Source of the DNA: Moellerella sp963519845
GTDB lineage: Bacteria > Pseudomonadota > Gammaproteobacteria > Enterobacterales > Enterobacteriaceae
Direction of reading: 5' to 3'
DNA: 64,000 nt
NCBI GenBank assembly: GCA_963519845.1
Contig: CAUQNX010000008.1
Coordinates: 94,824 to 158,823, forward strand
Shown: positions 43,165 through 52,967 of the stretch, in pieces
Position numbering within the stretch: position 1 is the stretch's first letter
How the letters are laid out: the number at the start of each line of letters is the position of its first letter
Made by a program: the position numbers and the translations under genes
The notes under the pieces: generated by a model
What the model was told of the DNA's origin: nothing
Seen by the model: only the letters and a program-made list of their open reading frames with translations
The model's database searches: none

Positions 43165-44073
43165 TTAGCGTTCAGCTTCTCCGCCTAAAACATCAATCAA
43201 GCGGGCAATCAGCGCACTAAGTTCAGCGGTCATTAAGATATAATCGGCGTCAAAACGTTGGGCAAAATCCTCTTTACCTATATCTTCATTCTGCTCTTTT
43301 ACGCTATCACTGAATTTGAGTCGTTTTAGCGAACCATCTTCGGCGAGCATAAATTGCACGCGCTCTTCCCAGTCGAGAGCCAGTTTAGTCACCATTTTGC
43401 CAGCTTCAATATGCACAGCGATCTCATCAGAAACCAGATCCTGCTGTTTGCAGCGAATCACACCACCATCTTCGAGTAGCGCTTTAAGTTCCGCTTCATC
43501 CATCAGCGCAAAACCGCGCGGCAGATCACCAGAGCGCACCCATTTTGTCAGTGTAATTTCAATAGGTTCTTTCAATGTCAGAGGAACAACGGGCAGAGAA
43601 CCGAGAGTTTTACGCAATAACGCTAGATTATCTTCTGCGCGTTTAGCACTGGCTGCATCAACAATCACTAATTGATTAACCGTATCTATCCAAATATAGG
43701 TTTTACTGAATTTACTGAATGCACGAGGTAAAAGCGTATGAATAATTTCATCTTTTAGGGCGGCTTTTTCCGTTTTTTTCAGTTTACGACCTTGATCTGC
43801 TTCGAGTTTTTCAATTTTATCTTGCAGCTCCTGTTTAATCACAGGAGAAGGCAACATCTTGTCTTCTTTTTTAGCGCAAATCAGGATTTGATTGCCGGCA
43901 ACATGGGTCAGTGCATCACCATGATGTCCCATCGGTGATACCCAGCCGACTTTCATCATATCTTGGCTACCACATGGGTGATAAGCTAATGGTGCAAGCT
44001 GTTTTTCTAAATCATCGGCAGAGAGTGCCAAATCACGACTTAGGCGAAAAATCATTAAATTCTTGAACCACAT
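43165..44073 (-). CDS. rdgC: Recombination-associated protein RdgC
   Basis: A 302-residue RdgC (E. coli 303), a ring-forming DNA-binding protein that restrains RecA-mediated strand exchange. MWFKNLMIFRLSRDL, ALTHVAGNQILICAKKEDK, LPRAFSKFSKTYIWIDTVN and NEDIGKEDFAQRFDADYILMT match the family throughout. I use the ATG at 44073, preceded by TAGGT, because E. coli RdgC begins here; the longer frame adds 14 unmatched residues. Confidence 0.95.
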   Translation of the reverse strand: MWFKNLMIFRLSRDLALSADDLEKQLAPLAYHPCGSQDMMKVGWVSPMGHHGDALTHVAGNQILICAKKEDKMLPSPVIKQELQDKIEKLEADQGRKLKKTEKAALKDEIIHTLLPRAFSKFSKTYIWIDTVNQLVIVDAASAKRAEDNLALLRKTLGSLPVVPLTLKEPIEITLTKWVRSGDLPRGFALMDEAELKALLEDGGVIRCKQQDLVSDEIAVHIEAGKMVTKLALDWEERVQFMLAEDGSLKRLKFSDSVKEQNEDIGKEDFAQRFDADYILMTAELSALIARLIDVLGGEAER

Positions 44074-44647
44074 GCTATGACCTACCTTTTTAATCCTAAA
44101 ATTGAACAGATCCAATAATAACCAATTGTCCGCTGATTAGCGAAAAAATATCTGATTTGATGCCAGATAAGCGACATAGCGCTAAGAATTAAATTGATTT
44201 TAATGGCAGAATAACTGAGGAATAACCATGATTTAGTCTTTTTATCTATACTCAGTCGATTATTAGTCAAAGATTAAATAACTTATTTAATATAAGTCAG
44301 TATGGTGGGTCGAGTTATATGTGACTATTCGAATTCTATTATTAATTAGCGTTTAACTTAAAATGAGTACAAATATAAATCAATTTTGCTGATGATTTAT
44401 CACCAGTTTTTAATATTGCTATTTTTGATTGAAGACTGACTGAATATTTGGCTTTAATAGTAGAGTAAATTGGAATGGTTGTTTGTTAAATAAGCAAAAA
44501 GTGATAGTGATAAAATATTACTTTGCTATTAAGCAATTTTTTATCAGAATGGCTTATAGGTTATTTTTTAATAAAAATTACTAATGATAATACTCAATTA
44601 GCATCAGATGATTATCAATTTTTTCATTAGGTTATAAAGGGTGTGTA
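44074..44647. other. Divergent rdgC/cpdB intergenic region
   Basis: About 574 bp, strongly AT-rich. No credible frame. TAATGATAAT near 44583 resembles a Fur half-site, but the full match is weak. The cpdB promoter is not assigned. Confidence 0.6.
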
Positions 44648-46603
44648 ATGGTTAAAAATATATTGAAAATATCAACATTAGCTATGTTAGTGGCATTCAA
44701 TGCCCAAGGCGCAACTGTTGATCTACGTATTATGGAAACTTCGGATGTTCATAGTAACCTAGTCGATTTCGATTATTTTAAAGATAAATCTACCGAGCAA
44801 TTTGGTTTAGTGCGTACCGCTAATCTAATCAAAGCCGCTAAAGGTGAAGTGAAGAACTCTATTTTAGTCGACAATGGTGACCTGATTCAAGGTAGCCCAT
44901 TAGCTGACTATATGGCTTCTACCGGTTTGGAAAATGGTGCCGTTCATCCAGCACATTTATTGATGAATACCATGGGTTATACCGTAGGCAACTTTGGTAA
45001 TCATGAATTTAACTTTGGTTTGGATTATTTAAAGAAAGCGATCGCAGGCGCTAAATTCCCTTATATTAACTCTAATATAATGGATGCTAAAACGGGCGAG
45101 AACTATTTCACTCCTTATATTATTGTCGATACGCCTGTAACTGATCGTGACGGTAAAACTCATACTATCAAAGTGGGTTATATTGGTTTTGTGCCACCAC
45201 AAATCATGATCTGGGATAAACCGAATCTTGAAGGCAAAGTTGTTGTCAATGACATCACTGAAACGGCGAAAAAATTCATTCCTCAAATGAAGAAAGAAGG
45301 CGCTGATGTTATAGTCGCGATCCCTCACTCAGGTTTCTCACAAGATCCCTACAAAGCGATGGCAGAAAACTCAGTTTATTATTTAAGTGAAGTTAAGGGT
45401 ATTGATGCCATTATGTTTGGCCACTCCCATGGCGTTTTCCCAGGCAAAGAATTTGACGGCATTAAAGGCGTTGATGTTGCAAAAGGCACTGTTAATGGCG
45501 TTCCTGCCGTTATGCCAGGCCAATGGGGTGATCATTTAGGCGTTGTCGATATGGTGTTGAGTAATGACGACGGTGACTGGAAAGTAACCCAAGCTACTGC
45601 AGAAGCGCGGGCTATTTACGATAAAGTGAATAAAAAAGCACTGGTTGAGCGTGATGATGAACTAGCTAAAATTATCGATAAACAACATGGTGAAACCCGT
45701 GAGTTTGTGGGTAAATTTATCGGTAAAGCTTCTGAAAATATGTACAGCTATTTAGCATTAGTACAAAGCGATCCGACAGTACAGATCGTTAATGATGCTC
45801 AAGCTGATTATGCTCGCCAATATATTCAGGGTGACCCTGATCTGGCTGATCTGCCTGTATTAGCAGCAGCAGCGCCATTTAAAGCTGGTGGCCGTAAAAA
45901 TGCGCCAGCTGACTTTGTTGAAGTTGAAAAAGGTGATCTGACCTTCCGTAACGCAGCCGATCTCTATCTGTATCCAAATACACTGGTTGTTGTTAAAGCA
46001 ACAGGTGCTGATGTGGTGCAATGGTTAGAGTGTGCAGCGGGCATGTATAACCAAATTGATGCTAATTCAACGGCTCCTCAAAGTTTGCTTAATTGGGATA
46101 CCTTCCGTACTTATAACTTCGATAGCATCTTAGATGTGAATTATAAGATTGACGTTACCCAACCAGCAAAATATAACCTTGATTGTAAAGTCGTCAATAA
46201 AGATGCTAACCGCATCAAAGATGTGACTTACAAAGGTAAACCTATTGATCCTAAAGCGACTTTCTTGATCGCAACTAATAATTACCGTGGTTACGGCGGT
46301 GCGTTTGCCGGCACGGGTGATGCTAATGTGGCATTTGCTTCTCCAGATGAAAACCGGACTATCTTAGCGGCCTATATTGCTAAGGTTTCTAAAGAGAAAG
46401 GTCAGGTATCAACACGTGCTCAGAATAATTGGTCATTTATGCCAATTAAGACTGATAAAGTGTTAGATATTCGCTTTGAAACTTCACCAAGTGAAAAAGC
46501 GGCTGAATTTATCAAAACGCACGCACAATATCCGATGAAACGTGTCGGAACTGATGATGTTGGTTTTGCTGTGTATCAAATCGATCTGACTGAGAAGAAA
46601 TAA
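44648..46603 (+). CDS. cpdB: Periplasmic 2',3'-cyclic-nucleotide 2'-phosphodiesterase/3'-nucleotidase
   Basis: A 651-residue exported CpdB (E. coli 647) that hydrolyses 2',3'-cyclic nucleotides and 3'-nucleotides for salvage. A signal peptide (about 1-22, ending AQGA) precedes the metallophosphatase domain with ETSDVHSNL, DNGDLIQGS, FGNHEFNFG, PHSGF and GHSHG metal ligands; the C-terminal 5'-nucleotidase domain (about 370-560) binds nucleotide. It is flanked by rdgC and a nitroreductase, not its E. coli neighbours. Confidence 0.95.
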   Translation: MVKNILKISTLAMLVAFNAQGATVDLRIMETSDVHSNLVDFDYFKDKSTEQFGLVRTANLIKAAKGEVKNSILVDNGDLIQGSPLADYMASTGLENGAVHPAHLLMNTMGYTVGNFGNHEFNFGLDYLKKAIAGAKFPYINSNIMDAKTGENYFTPYIIVDTPVTDRDGKTHTIKVGYIGFVPPQIMIWDKPNLEGKVVVNDITETAKKFIPQMKKEGADVIVAIPHSGFSQDPYKAMAENSVYYLSEVKGIDAIMFGHSHGVFPGKEFDGIKGVDVAKGTVNGVPAVMPGQWGDHLGVVDMVLSNDDGDWKVTQATAEARAIYDKVNKKALVERDDELAKIIDKQHGETREFVGKFIGKASENMYSYLALVQSDPTVQIVNDAQADYARQYIQGDPDLADLPVLAAAAPFKAGGRKNAPADFVEVEKGDLTFRNAADLYLYPNTLVVVKATGADVVQWLECAAGMYNQIDANSTAPQSLLNWDTFRTYNFDSILDVNYKIDVTQPAKYNLDCKVVNKDANRIKDVTYKGKPIDPKATFLIATNNYRGYGGAFAGTGDANVAFASPDENRTILAAYIAKVSKEKGQVSTRAQNNWSFMPIKTDKVLDIRFETSPSEKAAEFIKTHAQYPMKRVGTDDVGFAVYQIDLTEKK

Positions 46604-46607
46604 TGTT

Positions 46608-46640
46608 ATTGCCTGTCCGTAAGGACAGGCAATTTTAATG
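46608..46640 (+). terminator. cpdB terminator
   Basis: A perfect 11-bp stem (46608-46618 with 46623-46633), loop GTAA, followed by TTTTAAT. Confidence 0.85.
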
Positions 46641-47000
46641 ATTATTTAGAATAGCTATTAATTAAATAGGTAGTCAGAATAAATATAAGGCAAGTATAAA
46701 AAACATTATTAACTTTCTTGAAAAGTTAATAATGAGTAAAAAATAAAGATAGAGTTATAGGTAATATTAAATGTTATAGAGGATAGTTGGGTATAGCATC
46801 CCTGGTGTTGACGCTATATAGAATTTACTGGGTTAAATATAATCTGTAATTTTAAAAAATAATAAATTTAAATAAATGTTAAATTATTGATGGGTTATCA
46901 CTAATATAATATCAAGCTATTAAAAATAATTTATATTTAAAAGAGAACCCAGGAAATAGTTAAAATCAAGTGACTCCAACTATCTCCTGTTTATTAAAGC
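46641..47000. other. AT-rich non-coding gap between cpdB and the nitroreductase
   Basis: About 360 bp between convergent genes. I see no frame, repeat or terminator for the minus-strand gene beyond general AT-richness. Confidence 0.6.
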
Positions 47001-47600
47001 TTATTTATAAACTTTAAAGCGGGCTTCATCATCCATAAAACCTTTTTCGCTGGCTGGTGAATCAATGGAGCCAAATACCATTTGTGCACGCAGTAACCAG
47101 TTTTCTGGTGTTTTCCACTCTTTAGCAACAAAATTGTCGATAAGCGGATTATAGTGCTGTAGTGAAGCGCCAATATTCTCTTGAGATAACGCAGTCCAAG
47201 CCGCAAATTGGGCAATACCACTAGCTTGTTCAGACCAAATTGGGAAGTTATCTGCATACAGAGCAAATTGTTCCTGCAATCCTTTCACTACATCTGTATC
47301 TTCAAAAAATAGGATAGTACCTGCACCCGCAGCGAAACTATCTAATTTCTGTGCTGTGCCAGCAAAGGCTTCGGCTGGAACTATTGGACGCAGTGTCTCT
47401 TTAGTCATGTTCCACAGCTTTTTATGTTGCTCACCAAATAAAACCACGATACGTGAAGTTTGTGAGTTAAAAGCAGAAGGTGAGTGTTTTACCGCTTCTT
47501 TAATTAAATTCGTTACATGCTCTTGAGAGACAGGTAATGTATCGCCAAGATTATAAATAGTACGACGATTTTTAATCATTTCGATAAATGCGTTAGACAT
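47001..47600 (-). CDS. Nitroreductase-family flavoprotein
   Basis: A 199-residue small nitroreductase (FMN-dependent, NAD(P)H oxidoreductase fold), of the type with RRTIYNLGD, VKHSPSAFNSQTSRIVVLFGEQH and ALSQENIGASLQHYNP. The early Arg-Arg, the SPSAFNSQ loop and the late Gly-Ala-Ser segment are the FMN contacts expected. The ATG at 47600 has AGGA upstream; the longer frame does not. The physiological substrate is unknown. It is downstream of sbcC on the same strand, 204 nt away. Confidence 0.85.
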   Translation of the reverse strand: MSNAFIEMIKNRRTIYNLGDTLPVSQEHVTNLIKEAVKHSPSAFNSQTSRIVVLFGEQHKKLWNMTKETLRPIVPAEAFAGTAQKLDSFAAGAGTILFFEDTDVVKGLQEQFALYADNFPIWSEQASGIAQFAAWTALSQENIGASLQHYNPLIDNFVAKEWKTPENWLLRAQMVFGSIDSPASEKGFMDDEARFKVYK

Positions 47601-47804
47601 ATAATTTCCTTTAATCAGTAGGTAGGCTAAGCGATTATTTTCGTTTTCAGCGCTTAACATCGAATTTGGTTAGCTGTTAACAACTATAGCGAGATTCCGC
47701 TAAAAACATAGAAAAAAAATTTAACGATTAGGTTCAAAAATTTGATGGTTAATCATTTACTTTATTTATCATTCGATGTTTGCTAACTAGCTAACCTAAT
47801 GATA

Positions 47805-50800
47805 TTAATTAATTACTCGGTATATTTCAGGCAATTCACTATAGCCAAGTCCATTAATTTTTTTCACGTTGATCTGCACTGGGATACGCTCTTTCATCGC
47901 TTCCACATGGCTGATCACACCAATCATCTTGCCTGACGCGTTCAAATGATCGAGTGCATCTAGGGCGATATCCAAGGTTTCAGCGTCGAGTGTGCCAAAG
48001 CCTTCATCAAGGAAGAGAGACTCTAATTGGGTTTTATGACTGACTAAATCGGATAGCGCCAAGGCGAGAGATAGGCTGACCAGAAAACTTTCGCCTCCTG
48101 ATAGGGTTTTAATATCTCGAAGAGCGTCAGCCTGCCAGCTATCGATAACCTGCAATTCAAGGGTTCCTGTGTCGCTGCGTTGTAATAAATAGCGGCCGTG
48201 TAATTTATCTAGTCGAATATTGGCCAAACTAATCAGATAATCCAGCGTTAAACCTTGTGCATAACGGCGGAATTTATCCCCTTCAGAGGAGCCAATCAGC
48301 GTATTGAGATAACTCCAATCATCGTAGCGAGATTGACTTGCTTGGATCTCTTTAAGTAAGGATTGCTGCTGCTGCCTATGTTGCTGATCTCGCGCTAGTT
48401 GGCTGATAATTTTCCCCTGTTCTAGGGTGATCCCTCTGATCGCAGCTTCTAGTTTTTCTATTTGGTCGATCAACTCTGTTTGAGTGCTATTTTTCGCCGA
48501 TTCAGGTTGTTGATCTAGATGATCTTTTATCGCCTGTTCACTGGCCTTATATTGGCTCTCGGTTTGCCACTTAGTTTGGTTAAGTTGCTCTTTAAATTGT
48601 TGTAAATGAAGGGTTTCATCCGGTGACAATAGCGCGGCAAGAAAGGAATCACGACAATCAAAAACACTCTCAGCTAGCGCGGTATTGAATAGAATTTGGC
48701 TGCTAGCTAACTGGGTCGCGGCCTCTTTACTACTTGCATCGATCTGCTGATAACTTCCTTTTAATGCGGCGATCTGCTGCTCTAAAGTGGAAACTTGACG
48801 GATAAGTTGTTGTCGTGTGCTATCCAGTTGCTCTTGTTGTATTTGTAGCTCATTGATTACTTGTGAAACTGGCTGTTCACCAAATAATTCAATTCGTTGT
48901 TGGCGCTTTTCAATTACTGCTTTTTGGTACTCTTGTGCTCGCAAATCGGATTGAGTCAATTCACTATTTAATAAAATATTTTGCTCAGAAGCGGCATGGA
49001 TCTCGGTTTTTTTAACTTCAATCTGTTGAATGAGCTGCTGTTGTTCTTTCTGCTTCTCACTAAATTGGCGACCATTTTCTACCAGCTCAGATAACCAATC
49101 CTTAGTATTTTCAGGCGAAGGCAGCGATAAATGATAGCGATCGAGATCCTGAGCTAATTGCTTCTCTGTCTCTTGCTTCTGCTGTTGCAATGAAGCTTGC
49201 TGTTGCTCTATGGCCGAAATGGATTGTGTTAAATGATGAATACCTTGATTCAATAGCTTGAGTTCAGATGCGAGTTGCTGACAATGAGTTTGTTGTGTAG
49301 TGAGATTTTTTTCCGCTTTTTGCTGCTCATTTTCAACTAGAACTAATTCATTGAGTTGTCTTTGCGTCTGTTGTAGTGCTTTTTCTTTAGCGAGCAAGCA
49401 TTCACTAACTGCTTGTTCATTAACAGGTAATAGGGTCTCGCTGATTTTTTGACTGAGCGTTTGCCACTGCTGCACTTGCATCGATTGTTTTTCTATACAA
49501 TTGGCAAGCTGCTTATGTTGTTCCGACAATCGATTTTGTTCTAAGGCTAAACGGCCTTTAGAGTCGATAAGTTGCTGTTTATCTTTATCAAGTTGCTCAG
49601 TCAATCTCTTTAGACGATCTTCTGTTTGCGTTAATTCTATCGCTTGGTAGCGCTCTATCGCTGGATGTTCAGTTGATCCACAGAGTGGGCAGGGCTGATC
49701 GGCGACCAGATATTGACGCTCTTGCTCTAAACGGACGATCTGTTTTTCAAGTTTTAAACGTTCTGTTAAATCAACTAGATGAGGCTGGCGATTATCAATG
49801 CTTTGCTCAAGCGTTTTTTTCTCGCTTTCAAGTTGCTCAATGGTGGCTGATAAATTGGTTATCGATTTTTTAGTCAGTGAAATAGCCTGTTCATTTTCAC
49901 TATATAGAGGTAATAAAAACTGTAAGGCGCGCGCATCGATTAACTGCTGCTGTAACATTTCTGACTGTTGTTTCAGTTGTTCTATGCTGTTTTGTTGCCG
50001 CCATTGATTTACTGCTTTCTGAGCTAATTGAAATTGTGTATTTAGCTGCTCTCTTTTTTGTTCAGCTTGATCATTAGTTTCTGTTTGCACAACCCGCTGT
50101 TGCTGCATTTTCCTTAATTCAATTTGCTGTGTTGCTACTTTGGCGTTCTGTTCGCTAATTTGCTGATAAACTCTATTTAGGCCACTAAAGCTCTGCTGCC
50201 ATCCGGTAATTTGTTGATTAATAGCAGTATAGTGCTGATTTTTATTTAGATAATCCGACAATAGCGCATATTGCTGTTGCGCTTGATTAAGTTGAGTTTC
50301 GCTCTCTTGCAGCTGATTTTTTTTCAACTGTAAACGTTGTTGATACTCTTTAGTCAGCTGTTGCGATGCTTGAGCTTGCTCAGTGAGCTGATTAATTTCA
50401 ATATCAAGAGGCCGAACTTGGTTTTCAATCAATAAATGCTGTTTTTGGCTGAGTTCAATATGATGTTTTAATTTGGTTTCAGCGGCTGTTTTTTGCGCTT
50501 CTAACGGAGCATATTTGGCCTGCTCAGCAGCGAGTTGTTGTTCTAGTTGTTGCTGCTTCTGCTGTTGTAATAAAAGAGTTTTTTCACAACGCTGCACATC
50601 TAACCATAAAGGTCGTAGTTTTTCGGCGGGTAAGCTATTGGCGAGTTTTTGGAGTTGTTCGTTTGCCTCAAGTAGCGCTTGTTCCGCCCGATTTTTTTCA
50701 GCTAAACAGTGTGTTTGTTGCTCATTGAGTTGAGCTTGTCGCTGTTGCCATTGAACTGCTTGTTGTAACTGCTGTTTTTGTTGCGATTGCAGCTGCTCTT

Positions 50801-51491
50801 GGCTATTTAATGTCGCTTGTTGCGCGGTTAAAATTTGATGTTGCTCATCGGTTAGCAGATCAAAACCTTCAGCCCGAGCTTTTAGCAGATCTAAGTCGAC
50901 ACGCTGTTGCTTATGTTGTTGATAAATATATTTAGATAACTGACTGTAAATTTCAGTGCCGGTGATCTCTTCGAGTAAATCAGCCCGCTCATTCTCGCGA
51001 GCATTTAAGAAAGCGGCAAAATTACCCTGTGAGAGCAAAATAGATTTAGTAAAACGACCAAAATCCAGTCCGGTCAGCGTGCTGATCATCTCAAGCTTTT
51101 CTTTGGCTTTCTCTGCGAGGATCTCTCCACCTTCGATTTTTGCCAACTCAAATTTAGGCGATTGTAATTTGCCTGAGGGTTTGTTACCGGCGCGGCGTTG
51201 GCTCCAAAATGCACGATATCCCACGCCTTTTACTTCAAATTCGACTTCAGCCAGACATTCGCTAGTATGACGGGTCATTAACTCATTTTGGCTAGCGGAT
51301 AGAGTATCTAATCGCGGCGTACGATGATAAAGGGCGAGACAGATGGCATCGAGCAAGGAGGTTTTTCCTGCCCCTGTAGGGCCGGTAATGGCGAATAAAC
51401 CTTGGCTAATAAAGGGCTCTTGAGTGAAATCAATCTTCCACTCTCCTTTTAATGAGTTAATATTTTTAAATCTTAGGCTGAGAATTTTCAT
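47805..51491 (-). CDS. sbcC: Exonuclease subunit SbcC (SMC/Rad50-like ATPase)
   Basis: A 1228-residue Rad50-like ATPase that with SbcD opens hairpins and degrades blocked DNA ends. Walker A is GPTGAGKTS (37-45); the zinc hook CPLCGSTEHP lies near 600; the ABC signature LSGGESFLVSLSLALALSDL near 1130 and Walker B LFLDEGFGTLD near 1160. It is some 180 residues longer than E. coli SbcC (1048), the extra length being glutamine-rich coiled coil on both sides of the hook. Its ATG overlaps the sbcD stop by 4 nt. Confidence 0.95.
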   Translation of the reverse strand: MKILSLRFKNINSLKGEWKIDFTQEPFISQGLFAITGPTGAGKTSLLDAICLALYHRTPRLDTLSASQNELMTRHTSECLAEVEFEVKGVGYRAFWSQRRAGNKPSGKLQSPKFELAKIEGGEILAEKAKEKLEMISTLTGLDFGRFTKSILLSQGNFAAFLNARENERADLLEEITGTEIYSQLSKYIYQQHKQQRVDLDLLKARAEGFDLLTDEQHQILTAQQATLNSQEQLQSQQKQQLQQAVQWQQRQAQLNEQQTHCLAEKNRAEQALLEANEQLQKLANSLPAEKLRPLWLDVQRCEKTLLLQQQKQQQLEQQLAAEQAKYAPLEAQKTAAETKLKHHIELSQKQHLLIENQVRPLDIEINQLTEQAQASQQLTKEYQQRLQLKKNQLQESETQLNQAQQQYALLSDYLNKNQHYTAINQQITGWQQSFSGLNRVYQQISEQNAKVATQQIELRKMQQQRVVQTETNDQAEQKREQLNTQFQLAQKAVNQWRQQNSIEQLKQQSEMLQQQLIDARALQFLLPLYSENEQAISLTKKSITNLSATIEQLESEKKTLEQSIDNRQPHLVDLTERLKLEKQIVRLEQERQYLVADQPCPLCGSTEHPAIERYQAIELTQTEDRLKRLTEQLDKDKQQLIDSKGRLALEQNRLSEQHKQLANCIEKQSMQVQQWQTLSQKISETLLPVNEQAVSECLLAKEKALQQTQRQLNELVLVENEQQKAEKNLTTQQTHCQQLASELKLLNQGIHHLTQSISAIEQQQASLQQQKQETEKQLAQDLDRYHLSLPSPENTKDWLSELVENGRQFSEKQKEQQQLIQQIEVKKTEIHAASEQNILLNSELTQSDLRAQEYQKAVIEKRQQRIELFGEQPVSQVINELQIQQEQLDSTRQQLIRQVSTLEQQIAALKGSYQQIDASSKEAATQLASSQILFNTALAESVFDCRDSFLAALLSPDETLHLQQFKEQLNQTKWQTESQYKASEQAIKDHLDQQPESAKNSTQTELIDQIEKLEAAIRGITLEQGKIISQLARDQQHRQQQQSLLKEIQASQSRYDDWSYLNTLIGSSEGDKFRRYAQGLTLDYLISLANIRLDKLHGRYLLQRSDTGTLELQVIDSWQADALRDIKTLSGGESFLVSLSLALALSDLVSHKTQLESLFLDEGFGTLDAETLDIALDALDHLNASGKMIGVISHVEAMKERIPVQINVKKINGLGYSELPEIYRVIN

Positions 51492-52720
51492 GCTTTATCC
51501 TCTTGATCAGACAACAAAGCTTCATAGGATTGTCTAAAAAGCAGGGTAAGACGATTTTCACGTTGTTCATCTTGCAATGACTCTTCCGCTAAGCGTCGCT
51601 GAAATACCTCCTCCACCGTTAACTCACTTAAGGTTTCATTTTGCTGCTGTATGCTAAGAGATTGATGCAGGCGGCGAGCTCGACGTAGTAAAACCACCTC
51701 AACAGGCAAGCCAGTAGTGAGTTCTTCAACACGTTGTTGGATATCACTTAAATAATCTTGCGAGGCAATTTCAATATCTAACCAAACGGGGCGCTCTCCC
51801 TGATAGTGGCGATATTGCTCTAATTGCTGTTGAATATCCTGCAAATTTCCTTTCAGAGTAGCCAAGGGCTGATATTGCGGGATAGGCAGTAATTGTATCT
51901 CTTTGCGTTGTCCTTGCTCAAAATCGACTAAACAGACACTCTTTTCCGGCCCATTTTCATCAAAACTTAATGGAATGGGCGAGCCGCTATAGCGAATATG
52001 GGATTGACCACCAATAATTTGTGGGCGATGAATATGCCCTAGCGCAATATAGTCAGCGTCGGGAAAACCACTGGCTTGGAAGGCATCAAGGGTACCTATA
52101 TAGATCTCTCTGACCGAATCCGTGGTACTAGCACCCACTACGGTTAAATGCCCGCTCATAATGATGGGCAGCGGGCGGGCGAGTTCAAGACGCAATTTAA
52201 CCGCCTGTTGGTAACACAGCTGATAATAGTCGCTGATTGCCTGCTGGAGTGACTGTTGTTTCTGTTCGCTACTTTGCCCCGCTTGGCTAAATAGAATATC
52301 CCGCGGGCGTAAAAAAGGAATGGCGCAGAACAGAGCACCGGGCTCACCTTGTCGATCCTTAAGTACAATAACAGACTGTTCAATCGCCATGCTATTACCA
52401 TTGGCGACCACATTGGTATTCAGGCAGGAGAGCAGTGCTTTAGATTCATTTAACATAGAAACAGAATCATGATTACCACCAAGAATAACCAGTTGGCAGC
52501 CAGTTTTATGCAGATCTACAACAAATTGATTATAAATTTCACGGGCATAACTTGGCGGAGCACCAGTATCAAAAATATCACCTGCGACAATCAAGGCATC
52601 GACCTGATGTTGATTAACTTGCTCAATCAGCCAATTTAAAAAATATTGGTGTTCAGGAGCTCGACTTTTGGTGAAAAAATATTGTCCGAGATGCCAATCT
52701 GAGGTGTGAATAATCCGCAT
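51488..52720 (-). CDS. sbcD: Exonuclease subunit SbcD (Mre11-like nuclease)
   Basis: A 410-residue metallophosphoesterase nuclease, partner of SbcC. Mn-binding motifs: Asp8/His10 in HTSDWHLGQ, Asp48 in VAGDIFDTG, GGNHDS, SGHLT and GHIHRPQ. GGAG lies before the ATG. It is divergent from phoB as in E. coli, with a 247-bp gap, and ends overlapping sbcC. Confidence 0.96.
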   Translation of the reverse strand: MRIIHTSDWHLGQYFFTKSRAPEHQYFLNWLIEQVNQHQVDALIVAGDIFDTGAPPSYAREIYNQFVVDLHKTGCQLVILGGNHDSVSMLNESKALLSCLNTNVVANGNSMAIEQSVIVLKDRQGEPGALFCAIPFLRPRDILFSQAGQSSEQKQQSLQQAISDYYQLCYQQAVKLRLELARPLPIIMSGHLTVVGASTTDSVREIYIGTLDAFQASGFPDADYIALGHIHRPQIIGGQSHIRYSGSPIPLSFDENGPEKSVCLVDFEQGQRKEIQLLPIPQYQPLATLKGNLQDIQQQLEQYRHYQGERPVWLDIEIASQDYLSDIQQRVEELTTGLPVEVVLLRRARRLHQSLSIQQQNETLSELTVEEVFQRRLAEESLQDEQRENRLTLLFRQSYEALLSDQEDKA

Positions 52721-52900
52721 TGAGTGCTCCGCCTAAAATAAATCCTGCTCTATTATAATGAAATTTACGCACAATAGGGGGGCAGGAATAAAATAGAGGA
52801 GGATTAATGGTAGATATTAAGGGGCTTTATTTCATTTAAATGACAAAATAGGTACAAATTAGTGTGAGCATGTCAGAATATGCCATTCTAATTCATAATT

Positions 52901-52940
52901 CTGTCATAAAAGTGACGCATACTTATTGAAACGGTAAGAT
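52901..52940 (+). promoter_or_regulatory. Pho box and promoter of phoBR
   Basis: CTGTCATAAAAGTGACGC (52901-52918) fits the two-repeat Pho box and closely resembles the E. coli phoB control sequence. A TAAGAT -10 (52935-52940) follows at the spacing used by PhoB-activated promoters. This implies autoinduction under phosphate limitation. Confidence 0.8.
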
Positions 52941-52967
52941 AATCTAACCTCACTCATAGGATCACTC

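Noticed and set aside
44082..44270. 62-codon minus-strand frame upstream of rdgC
   Set aside because: It overlaps the rdgC leader, has no ribosome site or recognisable content, and the region is AT-rich.
44579..44600. Possible Fur box before cpdB
   Set aside because: TAATGATAAT matches half of the consensus, but the other half is poor (about 12 of 19 overall), unlike the good box before exbB.
46994..47266. 90-codon frame overlapping the nitroreductase gene
   Set aside because: It is a shifted frame of a clear nitroreductase and has no ribosome site or family resemblance.
50473..51270. Antisense frames opposite sbcC
   Set aside because: The Ser/Cys-rich translations are mirror images of Gln/Leu-rich coiled-coil codons, a normal artefact.
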